Shown here: positions 29,506 to 40,300 of the stretch, piece by piece
Numbering within the stretch: position 1 is the stretch's first letter
How the letters are laid out: each line of letters begins with the position of its first letter
Origin: Mugil cephalus
Taxonomy: Eukaryota > Chordata > Actinopteri > Mugiliformes > Mugilidae
DNA length: 64,000 bases
Reading direction: 5' to 3'
Assembly: GCF_022458985.1 (NCBI RefSeq)
Contig: NC_061783.1
Location: forward strand, 12,452,913 to 12,516,912
The notes under the pieces: model-generated
Told to the model about the DNA's origin: nothing
Database searches by the model: none
Seen by the model: only the letters and a program-made list of their open reading frames with translations
Position numbers and translations under genes: made by a program

Positions 29506-29877
29506 TTTAGACCATTCTAGACAAAATATATTATTTCTTGTGTTTACTGAAACTAAAGGGTTTAAGTTGTAGATCTGAAATATTAAGTTAAAATCGAGTG
29601 TGAAAAAACCCTTCACTAACAGAGTTCTACCTACTCCTGTAGAAATCCAACTAATACGCCAAAGTGCAAGGTAGATCAAAATCCTCTCTTTTTCACAATT
29701 ATCTACAAAGGAAAGTTACTATGACTACAAAGCCATGTTATTCTCTGGAAACTATGCACCAGAAGCAAATATCAGACCTATTTCTGACTGAAGCAGCGAT
29801 CAGAGAGAAGTTTGTCTTGGCTCTGATGAATGAATCAAACTAATATGATAAGGATAAAATATATTAGGATGTCGATG

Positions 29878-29972
29878 CCCCGTTTCTCGCATGATGACAG
29901 CTTGAAAAGGCTCCAGTCGCCCCGTGACCCTCTAAGAAAAGCCGAGGATGACGAGACGAGGCGAGAATGAGG
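29878..29972 (+). repeat. diverged L2-type LINE tail fragment
   Basis: It contains CGTTTCTCGC, ATGATGACAGCTTGAAAAGG, CTCCAGTCGCCCCGTGACCC and AAGCCGAGGATGACGAGACG. This is a decayed version of the tail at 4316-4446, and it lies between the two copies of the local duplication. Confidence 0.6.
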
Positions 29973-30027
29973 TATGAGGATGTTGACCCAGGAGGCTATT
30001 ATTAAAAAAAATTCCTCATATAACTAT

Positions 30028-30177
30028 AATTGTACACAAACAATTACCACTCAGCAAAAGACTCAATTTATTTCTAGAAAGGTGTTACATGCTTTTATTT
30101 AAAAATCAAAACTAGTATTTACATTGATACATCTAAATAAATATGTTCTCCCTAACGGTGCTGAAACATATTTAGCA
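30028..30177. repeat. local duplication, copy 2
   Basis: Partner of 29360-29505, about 670 bases to the right. It contains plus-strand TTTATT motifs (minus-strand AATAAA, for example near 30068) that could serve as the vps28 poly(A) signal, and copy 1 also has one. Confidence 0.6.
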
Positions 30178-31051
30178 AGCAAGATAAGGAGGTAGCGTGT
30201 ACAGCTCCTCCTTCTTTTGCCCGTGTATAATGTGGTGAAACCTAAGTTCAGAAGGGAAACGTGGATTAGCCATGTTAATATAATGCAGGGACAGGAAAAA
30301 GTAATCATTGTAAACAATTTTCTTCACCTTCGTGTCCAATATGATTAGTCTGAGGTGTAATTTAATCATTTTCTGGTCCCAAATAATTGTTTCAGCATTT
30401 CATCGGCTAACTGATAGACAGAGACAATGAACTGTAGCCTATGTAAGGTCCCTTTTTCTATTTACACACACTACTATATGATTCTACAGTTAAAAACTAT
30501 GGGATAGAAAAGAGACATGGTGAACAGAACAAAGACATGAGTGACAGGATTGGGGATATAATTTGGGTACCAAAAAGACAAAATATATAATAATTCTCCT
30601 TGCCAATAATACAAAGACTTTGGCGGCTCTATCCTTTTTTTTCATAAGGAGTTAAATATACTTGTATCGTGCTTCTTTGTTGGTGCGCTGCAAAACTTAG
30701 GTATAAAATTAGACCTTTTTTGATGTTCCATTACAAAGTTCTGTGCAGGGCAGAATAAATAACCAATGTAAAAGGATTTATCACACCAGTTTGGGTAGAA
30801 AAAAAGGCCGACAGTGGGCAAGGCTGCACGATGTACCGGAAACAGTAGATTCAGTAGAACAGTTGATTAAATAACACATGAACCAAATGTACAGAGAGAA
30901 AAACTGGGGGGGATACGAGACAGAAGAGCTGTCCAGACGTGAATCCACTGCCTGCCAGATAAGTCAGAAGAAAACAGCATGTTGTGTCTTTTAACTTAAC
31001 AGCTATTTGAGTCAGACTTCCACACTGATAGATCTATGATGGAGAGATGCT
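30178..31051 (-). other. vps28 3' UTR and downstream sequence
   Basis: No coding frame is supported. The stretch lies between the vps28 stop at 31052-31054 and the duplicated segment at 30.0-30.2 kb, and probably belongs mostly to the 3' UTR. Confidence 0.45.
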
Positions 31052-33136
31052 TTAGGAGGAGTGGAGGAAGCGGTTGAAGGCGTTGTAGGCCGACTCCAGA
31101 TCGAACAGCATCTGACGAACCTGATTATCATCCAACTCATCTGAGGCCGACATGCTGCTGAGGGTGGTCAACCTGTTGGACAAAAAAGATTATGGAAGAT
31201 TATGTTTTAGACAAGATGTAGCTTTATGGTTACTGCTGACACTAAGGAGTTCAATCAATCTGTTTAATAAAAGAAACACCATTGTATTGCAGAAAGAACA
31301 GAGAAAAATGCATTTACATAAAATAGATTACATGCTGCCATGACCTGTTCTAGAGGAGACCAAATAGTAAATGTTCTCTAGAAATTACAACAGATTGAGA
31401 ACCATCCACATCTACTCTATTCTCAAATATAAAAGCAATATTCCATCAACTACTTTTATAGAAGTTAAAGCACAAGTATACGATTACATACGCAGAATTG
31501 GCAAAAAATATAGACAATACCACTGTGGATAACTCACCAGAGACTGACTTTGTCCTTAGCCTCAGAGTCTGGAGGCATGTTGCTCATTCTGTTCATGGTT
31601 TCCATCAGCTCCCTCAGGTCTGGCTGGATCTGGACCAGTTAAAAATAATTAGTATTTCAGAAATCGAATTTGCCAATTGTTTGCCGTTACCATTTTATAT
31701 GCATTCAATTTACCTCATCCATAGCCCTGATCTCCAGTCTCAGTTTGTCCATCACAGTGATGAAGAGCTGACGGTTAAGAGAGGGTGAGAGAAATAAACA
31801 AATAATGAGACACCACATTTTCCTAGATTCACAGTATGCAAACAAGAAGTATGTTTCTTTCTCAGGAACAAAATCAGGGCATACACTCTGTGCTAGTATT
31901 TTGCCTGTCTCTTGATATGATTAGTTTGTTTGATTTTATGAGCTGAAAGCTCAAAGTTGGCAGTGGATGCAGCTGGCAAAGTCCACTCACATCTCTCTGT
32001 GACACTGAACCACTTTGCTCTGACCACATTTAATCAATTTATTAAATAAAAGACTGCAGCATTTTTGTTCTGGCACGCATCCCAAATAAGTCTCATGTTT
32101 TTACGGACTGAATTGACTTTAATATGAGGACATACAGAAACTATATCTGCAATGCAGCGGTTCAGGTTGCCCTTGTCATCCTTGATGGTGATTGGCCGAT
32201 CCTCCTTGATCCTTTCCATTGCTAAAGGGCAGTCAAGCTAGGAGGAAAAAAGAAACAAAAGCACAATTATAAAATCTATCCAATAACATTTGTTAAGAGG
32301 GACAGAGACTAATCTATATGATGAGATGAGAACTCACTCTGTACTTCCTGCAGAAGTCATCGATGGAGCCCACGTCAGAGCCTTGCACCTGTTTGAAAGC
32401 AGCCTTATACTGAACCAAGAGTCTGGAACAGGAAGCAGTGTACCTGAAACCAACATGTCCTCCACATTAATGAAACTTACAATTAATGTTACAAGTGGCA
32501 TTTTTAAACTTGGCATACAAACCGAAGCCTACTCACTCATTAGGTGTTACACAGTCTTTGATGTACGCCTTCTCCAAGGCCTGCAGGGTTTTGACAACAG
32601 CAAACAACTCTGCCATGTTGTCATACCTTCAGAAACAGGATGCATAATAAGTTGTCACTGGAAACATCCACAGTTTATAATGTTCTGTTAGTAAAGTATT
32701 TAGCACTTACTTTTCTCGTTCCCTTGCATTTTTGTATAATTTCACCTCCTGAAATGACAGTGACTGCAATTAGCAACTATGATACCACATACTGTACGCT
32801 GAATGCAATTATCTAACTGATGCATGGGCATTTCTTGCTATGAACAGAGAATATGCATGGTTTTCTTAAAGGTAAATTCAATATAATCATAAAATATTGG
32901 TAACACATTCTTTTAAGGTTAAATTATAGTATATTTAAATATCAAAATGTATGTGAAAATGTAGGTGAAATTTACCTCGTATAACTCTGGCTTATTGACT
33001 GGAGCTGTGGGAAATTGAATAATGAAGTGAAATAGTGGCATTTTGACATTTAGAATAAGAAAATTAAAGGTAGTAAAATTAATATGAATGCCTCACCTCC
33101 CCCTACTCCTCCCGTGACTGGTATCCCGTGGAACAT
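31052..33136 (-). CDS. vps28: vacuolar protein sorting 28, ESCRT-I subunit
   Basis: Subunit of ESCRT-I, with TSG101 and VPS37, which sorts ubiquitinated cargo into multivesicular endosomes and links to ESCRT-II through its C-terminal domain. Coding exons: 33097-33136 (ATG at 33134-33136), 32976-33004, 32711-32748, 32537-32626, 32338-32443, 32136-32237, 31714-31767, 31538-31629, 31052-31172. They total 672 bases (223 aa plus stop; human 221). The protein starts [10 protein letters not shown], runs through [58 protein letters not shown] and [20 protein letters not shown], and ends [16 protein letters not shown]. These are almost identical to the human protein. The first exon begins at an acceptor near 33159, so a noncoding leader exon lies toward the shared promoter with aunip. 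Confidence 0.98.
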
Positions 33137-33699
33137 GATGCTGACAATCCCAACTTAATCTGGAAAAGATTTAGGTACATAATAGTGAGCAAAAATACGA
33201 GGGCAACTGTGTACCTAAACACATCTTCATCTGATCTTCCTACATCTTGCTAATCTTTCCTACAATTTTGAAATAAAGGATTAAAGTCTTATTTCTATCA
33301 AAATATTGGTATTAGTTGAGTAACCAAAGCAAAAGCAGTTTATGGAGTCTCAGTCAAGTGTTTACAGAGATATACAGCAATGGGTTAAATGTTACATAGA
33401 CTAGTCAGCATATTATACTGTTAAACAATAACTGCTTAGGTTTCATTCATTTACTATCAATTTAGATGCCACAACTGAACAGATGAACACCATGGAAGTG
33501 TAGTCATGTCTAAGAAGTGGCACACCTTGTTCCCTGTTTGGAACAATACTCTGATTATTTACAGATCGGCTGCGGTAGCTTATCAATATAAAATCTTACA
33601 ATGTGGCTACATTGATTAAGAAACAACAACAACAAAGGTGTTTCGGACTGACATAAAGCTGAGCGAAATGCTGTTGTAAAAAATGTAATTATCACCTAC

Positions 33700-34330
33700 T
33701 AATTTTTTGTTTTGCTTCTAACTAGCCCGAAGTTAGCTGTCGATGCTAGCTCCGAGTCACTTCCTTTAGGATTTTGTTTTTATAACTGTGTCGTACAGGT
33801 AGTTGTCTGTAAGCGTGAAACTTTGTATTATTTTCAATTACTGTGATGTTAAGTAGCATGTCTTCATAATTTTCATGCCATTTCAATTACAGCGATTAAT
33901 CGACGAAATTAAAAGACACTTCACTCACCCTTTCGGCAAACTGCTGTGACGTCAATAAACACGCCTTCTTGTCAGGACCAGCAGACGTCAAAACATTAGG
34001 TGTCCACCGCGCCTAACTAATAAATAAACACAATTCAAGAATAGCATCAGCATTTAGACAATAAATATTAGTTTGGAATGCGCAGGGACTTGAAAACGTT
34101 TTCGTCTTACAATTTTAATTAGCTATCGTATTAAGCGATGGTTGTTAATTTTTGACCGTATTTTTAATTCTTTTACACAGTCAAACGCCAGAGGCAGCCG
34201 AGCGCCAAGGCGGTAGACTCAAACAAACAGACGAGGACGGAAAATCTCTGGCTGTGTTAAAGTTGGGTACATTTAAAACACACAAGAAACAGAAAATATC
34301 GCTTCTACAAGTCTAGAAGGTCAGTAGTTT
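33700..34330. promoter_or_regulatory. divergent promoter between vps28 and aunip
   Basis: vps28 (minus) and aunip (plus) are head-to-head, with start codons 1.43 kb apart and leader exons in between. An aunip splice acceptor TTTTACAG at about 34532-34539 implies an upstream leader ending near 34320. The vps28 leader must lie above 33160. I cannot place either transcription start, but the spacing suggests a shared control region. Confidence 0.5.
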
Positions 34331-34563
34331 TTTATTTTGCATAATCATTTACACTATCCTAGATAATGATCCTAGATAATCAATTTATTACTCAACAACA
34401 TCTAGCCGTTAGCCAAACGTGCTAACGTCAGCTATGTCATTAATTTAGAATTAATTCAGGAAAATCAACTAAAAATCGTTGTTCAGCAGTTTGCAGTTTA
34501 TCTTATTCGCTTAAGTATGTTTTCTAAAATGTTTTACAGGGTTTTCTTTCGTCAGTCTCCGTC

Positions 34564-36218
34564 ATGAAGACCTCTAAAGCAACAGTGCAGACATCTGCTC
34601 AAGAGGAATGTGGCGTTTGGTTGGACACTGTGCAGCTGAAAGGAAAAGCTAAACAAGTAAGTGTGGAAATAAGCTGTTAATACAGACTGACATTATCCCC
34701 ACCTTTAAATACTTCACGATAACCTCTTATTCTGCATTGGACTTCAGTGTCTTATAATATTATATACCTAATAATATTTTATTCTGCACATCTAATTTTC
34801 AGAAACGTCTCGCTCGCCCCATTTCTAAATTGCTGAATCCCTTCGCTCAAGGTGGGGGATACAGTTTGGCTGTGGCACTCAGCTTCACTCAGACCAAAAT
34901 GGAAATGCCAAAAACTAAACAGAGTTCTATATCAACCTTTTTCACGCCTCATCAGAGAAGTAAGTAGCTGAAAGGATTAGTGTCACTATTAAGTCTGAAA
35001 CTAGTAAAGCTGCGGCGTTATGACTGTCTAAACTGACTCTGTAAATTCTTTAAATTTGTTTTAACGTAATGCTTTTTATATAAATTTTCCCTCAAAGACC
35101 TCAATAAGATGTCCACTTCAGCACCACCAAACATGGATCCATCTACCTCAACTACACCCACAGTGGTAACATCTGGGAGAAAACGAGGACGTGACACGTA
35201 TCACGAAGAGTCTGACTTGTGTAAGTCTGATGTAGATCATGAGTGGGACAGGGAAAATGTGTCAGAGGCTGACGCAACACTGTGGCCGAGGCAAATAACA
35301 AGTGTTTCACCTTCACAAAATATACACTGTGAATTTGAAGAGGAGAATTTTGAAGACTTTAAACCGCCAAAGAGTAAGAGGAGGCTCACAGACACGTCAC
35401 ACTTACTACCCGGTGACAGTCAACCTCTTCCACAGGCGTGGAGTCAGGACCCACTGCTTACCTATAGCCAGTATGCTGAAAGTGAATTTTACCAAGCGAG
35501 CCAGAAAAACGCCACACAGAAGAACTTAAGCGACTCTGAGCCGAGTTTCCTCAACAGTCTACAAAGTGAGGAAGGTTTTGGAAATCTGATGGATGTAAAC
35601 GGAAGAACGTCGACTCAAAAATCTTTGAAACATCCTCATTCTTCTCAGTTTGATGATGAGAAAGAAAACAGCAAGTCATTGTCTTTTAATTCCCCAAGTA
35701 AGCGCTCGTCGAATCTGAAGTCTTTAAAACATCCTCGTTCTTCTCAGATGGACGATGAAAAAGAAAACGGCAAGTCATTGTCTTTTAATTCCCCAAGTAA
35801 GCACTTGTCTTTCTCTCACGGGGGACATCTTTCGAACCACAAATGGGCAGAACCAAAAACTGTGTTACCTCGAAAGCATAAACGTGAGCTGTGGAAAAAG
35901 GCTGAAGAACAGGAGATCCTTGACTCAGAGATCAAGTGGACAAAACCGATTTGCTCTCCTCTTAAAAAACGAGCACCACAGCAGCGAAACAGAGGGGTCG
36001 ATGAAGACAGTTTGGCCATGTTGTTTACTCAGGACTCTGAAGGCTTTAGGGTGATAGCGCATAGAGGCCTGCAAACCAGGAGTCCGCTCAAAGATCAGAG
36101 TAATGTAAGCAATGGGATGTTGAGAACTAGTGCTTTTAAATCTCTGGTGGAGGAGGAAGCGGAGGACGACATGCTCTTTACTCAAGACTCTCAGGGAAAT
36201 GTGGTGATCAAACACTGA
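34564..36218 (+). CDS. aunip: aurora kinase A and ninein-interacting protein
   Basis: Vertebrate AUNIP (AIBp) binds Aurora A and ninein at centrosomes and has been linked to DNA-end resection with CtIP. Exons: 34564-34656, 34803-34959, 35098-36218, giving 1371 bases (456 aa plus stop). Conserved blocks are ECGVWLD near residue 15 (human ACGVWLD), KQSSISTFFTP at 70-80 (human QRSIASFFT), LAMLFTQDSEGFRVIAH, and the C-terminal DDMLFTQDSQGNVVIKH (human DLLFTQDSEGNQVIRH). The middle is low-complexity and charged and is predicted disordered. It holds a 33-residue tandem duplication with a KEN motif in each copy (272-274, 305-307) and several Ser-Pro-x-Lys sites. An ATTAAA near 36330 may end the mRNA. 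It is head-to-head with vps28 and tail-to-tail with cap2. Confidence 0.93.
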
Positions 36219-37344
36219 ACAAGATGTCTCCAGATATCTTCTTGTATGTATATAGTCCAACAAACATGGATGTTAGAGTGGACTGACTGAAATGTCTTTT
36301 TTTTTTTAAATGCAGCAACCATAAGCTTAATTAAATGTTGTTTTCTAATGTTTTTTTCTTCTCCAAAAATTGTCTTCTTACCCTAGCACACCTGTAGCTC
36401 TTGTGTCTTATCGGAGACGTTTCTCTCTTTTTCTCCTATGCTGCTTGTTTCTGCCTCTTTTGATCACTTGTGCAAGTTGAAACACAAACAAACCAGAACT
36501 GTAGGGGTTTTGACTTTAATTGAAAAAGAACACACAATTACATGACATGGTTTTGTTGTAAATTAAAATTTGTCAAAAAGTATATGTATCGCATATTTTT
36601 ACCTGCCTCCATGTGTCTTAATACAAAATAGGGTGGTGTACAAAGTAATATAGGTTCATGAAGTGCTTAAGTGTAAAAGTTTCCACTATTTTGTGAAGTT
36701 GCTGTGATCAGCCGATTTAAAGTTAGCATCACCTCCCTCTATGTTCTTCTGTGCTGATTGATTCTGCTGTACGAATAGTGCTATGCAGCCGTTAGTGCAA
36801 AATATGGAGAATAATACTGTGTATACTTGACTCATTGAAGTGAAATGAGACTACATGTCGGCCATGCACTGCAGACGTTTAAAAAGTTAACCAACTATTG
36901 ACTGTTATATCTACGTAAATGTCTATCTACGTTTTAGTTCATAATAATCTAATCCTAAAACATCTTATGAAACATTTAGAGAAAATATTTTGTAGATCTG
37001 ATGCTGATGACACATTTGTATTATTGCCTATTTTTCTGATAGTCTTACATAAAGCCTGTTGTGCTATGGCACAGAAATGTGAGAAATGCTAATGTGCTAG
37101 CTTTCTGTGCTTATAGTGTCAGTCTGTTATATAGACGGTGATAATCACACTTCTGATTGGTATGTAACGGTTAACAGCTTCCAAGTGGCAGAGAAATCCC
37201 ATAAAATCACAAATGTAGCAACAACAAGTGGACCAACAGTTAATCTGAAGCAGCTCCTACTTATATAAAATCCCTTTTAGTCAGAATGACAACATGTGGA
37301 CGGAAAAAAAAAAAAAATAAGTGGTGGTGAGCACAAAGCAGCAA
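36219..37344. other. convergent 3' UTRs of aunip and cap2
   Basis: aunip probably ends near 36350 (ATTAAA at 36330-36335). The minus-strand cap2 3' UTR extends from 37344 to about 36500, where a minus-strand ATTAAA lies at 36515-36520. No coding potential was seen. The gap between the two likely ends is only about 150 bases. Confidence 0.5.
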
Positions 37345-40300
37345 TCAGCCAGCGATCTCTGTGGGTTCTGTCACCAGTTTGGAGCCGTCCCAGACGGTCT
37401 TAAACTGCTCCGGGACCGGGAACTCTTTCTGTAGAACAGACCAAGAAGATCACTGTGAGTAAAACTGGAAATGTTTGGAAAACCAGACATGTAAAAAGAG
37501 ATTTAGCTTTCTGTTTGTCTGTGAGGATTCTTTATTTTTATTTTTTTTTTAAGACATTTCACCACTCGTCCAAGTGTTTTCTTTAGTTCTGCTGTGTAGT
37601 TTAGGGTTTTTATCTGGACTATGTGTGGTGTCTACATCAAACTTAACTAAGTTCTGTTGACCTGTAATTACTGTATTGGTTCATCAATAGACTTGTGTCT
37701 AAGGCACTTACGTAATCATCATCTTGTGGTATCATGATGTTCATCTCAGAGCTCTTGGCACTGACGATGTCGCATTTGAGCGAGTCCTTGCTCAGGTACA
37801 CCTGGCAGCCCTCTGTCTTGTTGATGGAAATGGTGGGAACTGTGCCCAACACCTACACAAAGACATGTCACATGTACTTGCAGGAGTTTGAACTAAAGTT
37901 TGAGTGCACTACCTGTATTAAAATAAAGGAAGAGACACTATCAGAAACCAGCTGCTAGACCTTCCTGTAAATATTTGCTCACCTGTAACTGAATGTCTTT
38001 GGAGTTGATGATCTCCACAATCCCGACGACGTTCTCAAACACCAGGCCCAGCTTCTTGCAGTTGTCTGAGAGTGAAAACAGCCCAGATAAACCTGTTTTT
38101 TTTTTGTTTTGTTTTTATTTGAAAGCCAGTTATTTTAGCTCTGTTTTCCCACAACTCACCTATGATGATGGAGTTAATTTTCCCCTTGATCTGAACGGTG
38201 GAGTTGTTACAACTGAAGACGTACACCACCTGTTTCAGCTCCGTCTCCTCGATCACCAGGTCCCGTTTCTGCTCAAAGTATTCCTACGAGCACAGCGGCA
38301 GATGAAACTGAATATATATACTATTATTAGATGATTCTACTCTATATGGATACCATTAAAGTGTGTTCAGATTTTATTATTTTATTTAATGCATCGCGTG
38401 TCAAGTCTGATCCTAGGCTGAATTTCATTAAGAAGGCAAGAGAACAGGAGAATATCACATACCACCCTCCATTTCTTCCCGTCCAGCTGCAGAACAGGGG
38501 ATTTCTTCTGGACAGCGGCTTTGGGTGCGTTCACAGAGCCCTGGCTCTTGCTTTTGGTCGGTTTCTCTTGAGTGCGCAAATTGGGGTTCTTATGGGTCTT
38601 CTGGTCATCTGAGATGTGCTTCAGACCTACAGATGGTTGTTATGTTTCAGAATTATGTATGCACATGACAGGAAACAGGAAATCCAATTACCCAGTGTAA
38701 TTGCCCACATTTTTTGGCAAACTACCAGCCAAACTGTTCACTTTTCTTAGTGTTTACAAATGTAAACATTATGCCCTTTGTTTTCAGGCTCCAGACTGGA
38801 CCCACCTTTAGTGATGTCCATGCCCTGGTTGAGCTGGGCGAACAGCGCAGAGTGTTTGGCCGCCGCGCTGTCAGCCTGAGGCTTGGAGTCGTCATCGGTG
38901 AGGACTGGAGGTGGGCCAGGGGGAGGTGGTGGACAGGGAGCACTCGGGGCTGGTGCGGAGTCAAAGAGGGAGGCCGGAGCGATCGGACCCTGGGAAATGA
39001 AGGAAGTCAAAACTGAAAATGTTGTGGGTTTTTTTTGTGAGCTTTTAAAAAAAGAAAAGACGCGTGAGAGGGTTTTCGCAGACAACAGCTGTAGTAAGAA
39101 ACGTCTCCAGCAGGGGGAGCATTGCACAAGAAATAATTCATGTTAAAACTGCTTAGAACTACACATGATGACAGAGCCTCCTAGAGTGTGGCTTTGTTCT
39201 AAATACATATAGATAAACATCTGTATTATGGATTTAGTATATGATCAAATTTATCATGACATTTACCCACATGTGGTAGTGTATGTACATTCATTGTTTT
39301 CTACAAAAGTTCTACATCTTTGAACAATGTTTGGCAGAGCAGTGTGAGTCTGTAATGAGGTTAATCAAGTCCTGGAAGCAGCCCCGTATTTTACAACTTC
39401 AAGGATTTAACTGATAATCTGTGTATTGTTAAACACGCACACACTTTCTTTCTGAAGGCCTTGCACAGCTGCCAGAGACACACACACACACCTATCATAA
39501 GAGTTCAGAGAGCTGGACTGTCACTTAATGCGCCTCTGAGTGCCGAGACTTGACCTCTGACACGAGCACATGTGTTGTGGATGTCACTGCTGAACAATGC
39601 AGACCTGTTACACTAAACAGCTCAGCACATGCCGCTGGATTAGAACCAGCGTGCATGGCTGTAAAACTCCCTGACTGCTTCTTTGTGTTCGCGCCTTGTG
39701 CGTTTCTACATTTATGCGTGTAGCACAAATATCAGACAGGAGAAAACAATGTATCACTTGACCATGTATGTACATGAAACTATCAGAAATATTTTCTACT
39801 TCTTTAGCGTGAAGCGTTTAGTCAGTTAATTGTCAAATTGATCTGCAAGTATTTTAATGATCAGTTAATCGTTTATTTTAGTGCGTTTCTCATTTAAAAC
39901 AATAATTAAGGCAATAACTAAACTCATTTGTTTATGGTCAAAGCTCACAGGGACAGCTGGGACAAATATTTGGCGGCTTGCCGACTATTTTTTTTTAATG
40001 GGTGACATGAGATTCCTTTGAAAAAATCCTTATTTTGCCCTGCTCTGTGTCGTAGGACGTTAGCGTGTCTGTGGGTGTATATTTATGTCCATGTGTCAGC
40101 TTGTGCATGTCAGTGTTTGAGCTTGTCACTTAAACCCTATCTGAGCAGCAGATGACGGCTGCGCTGAAGAGGGACCAGCCCTGCGGTTTAGGTTACGGCG
40201 CAGGCTGTGTGTGTACACAGGCCCTTTGTCGGGGTCCTTCTGTGAAGAAAACCTCCATTCAAGTAAACCCTGAGGACCACCTGTTAGCACAACACACTCC

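Noticed and set aside
38747-39146. Frames opposite and beside the cap2 polyproline exon
   Set aside because: Shadows; only the 38816-38999 minus-strand frame joins correctly with the other cap2 exons.
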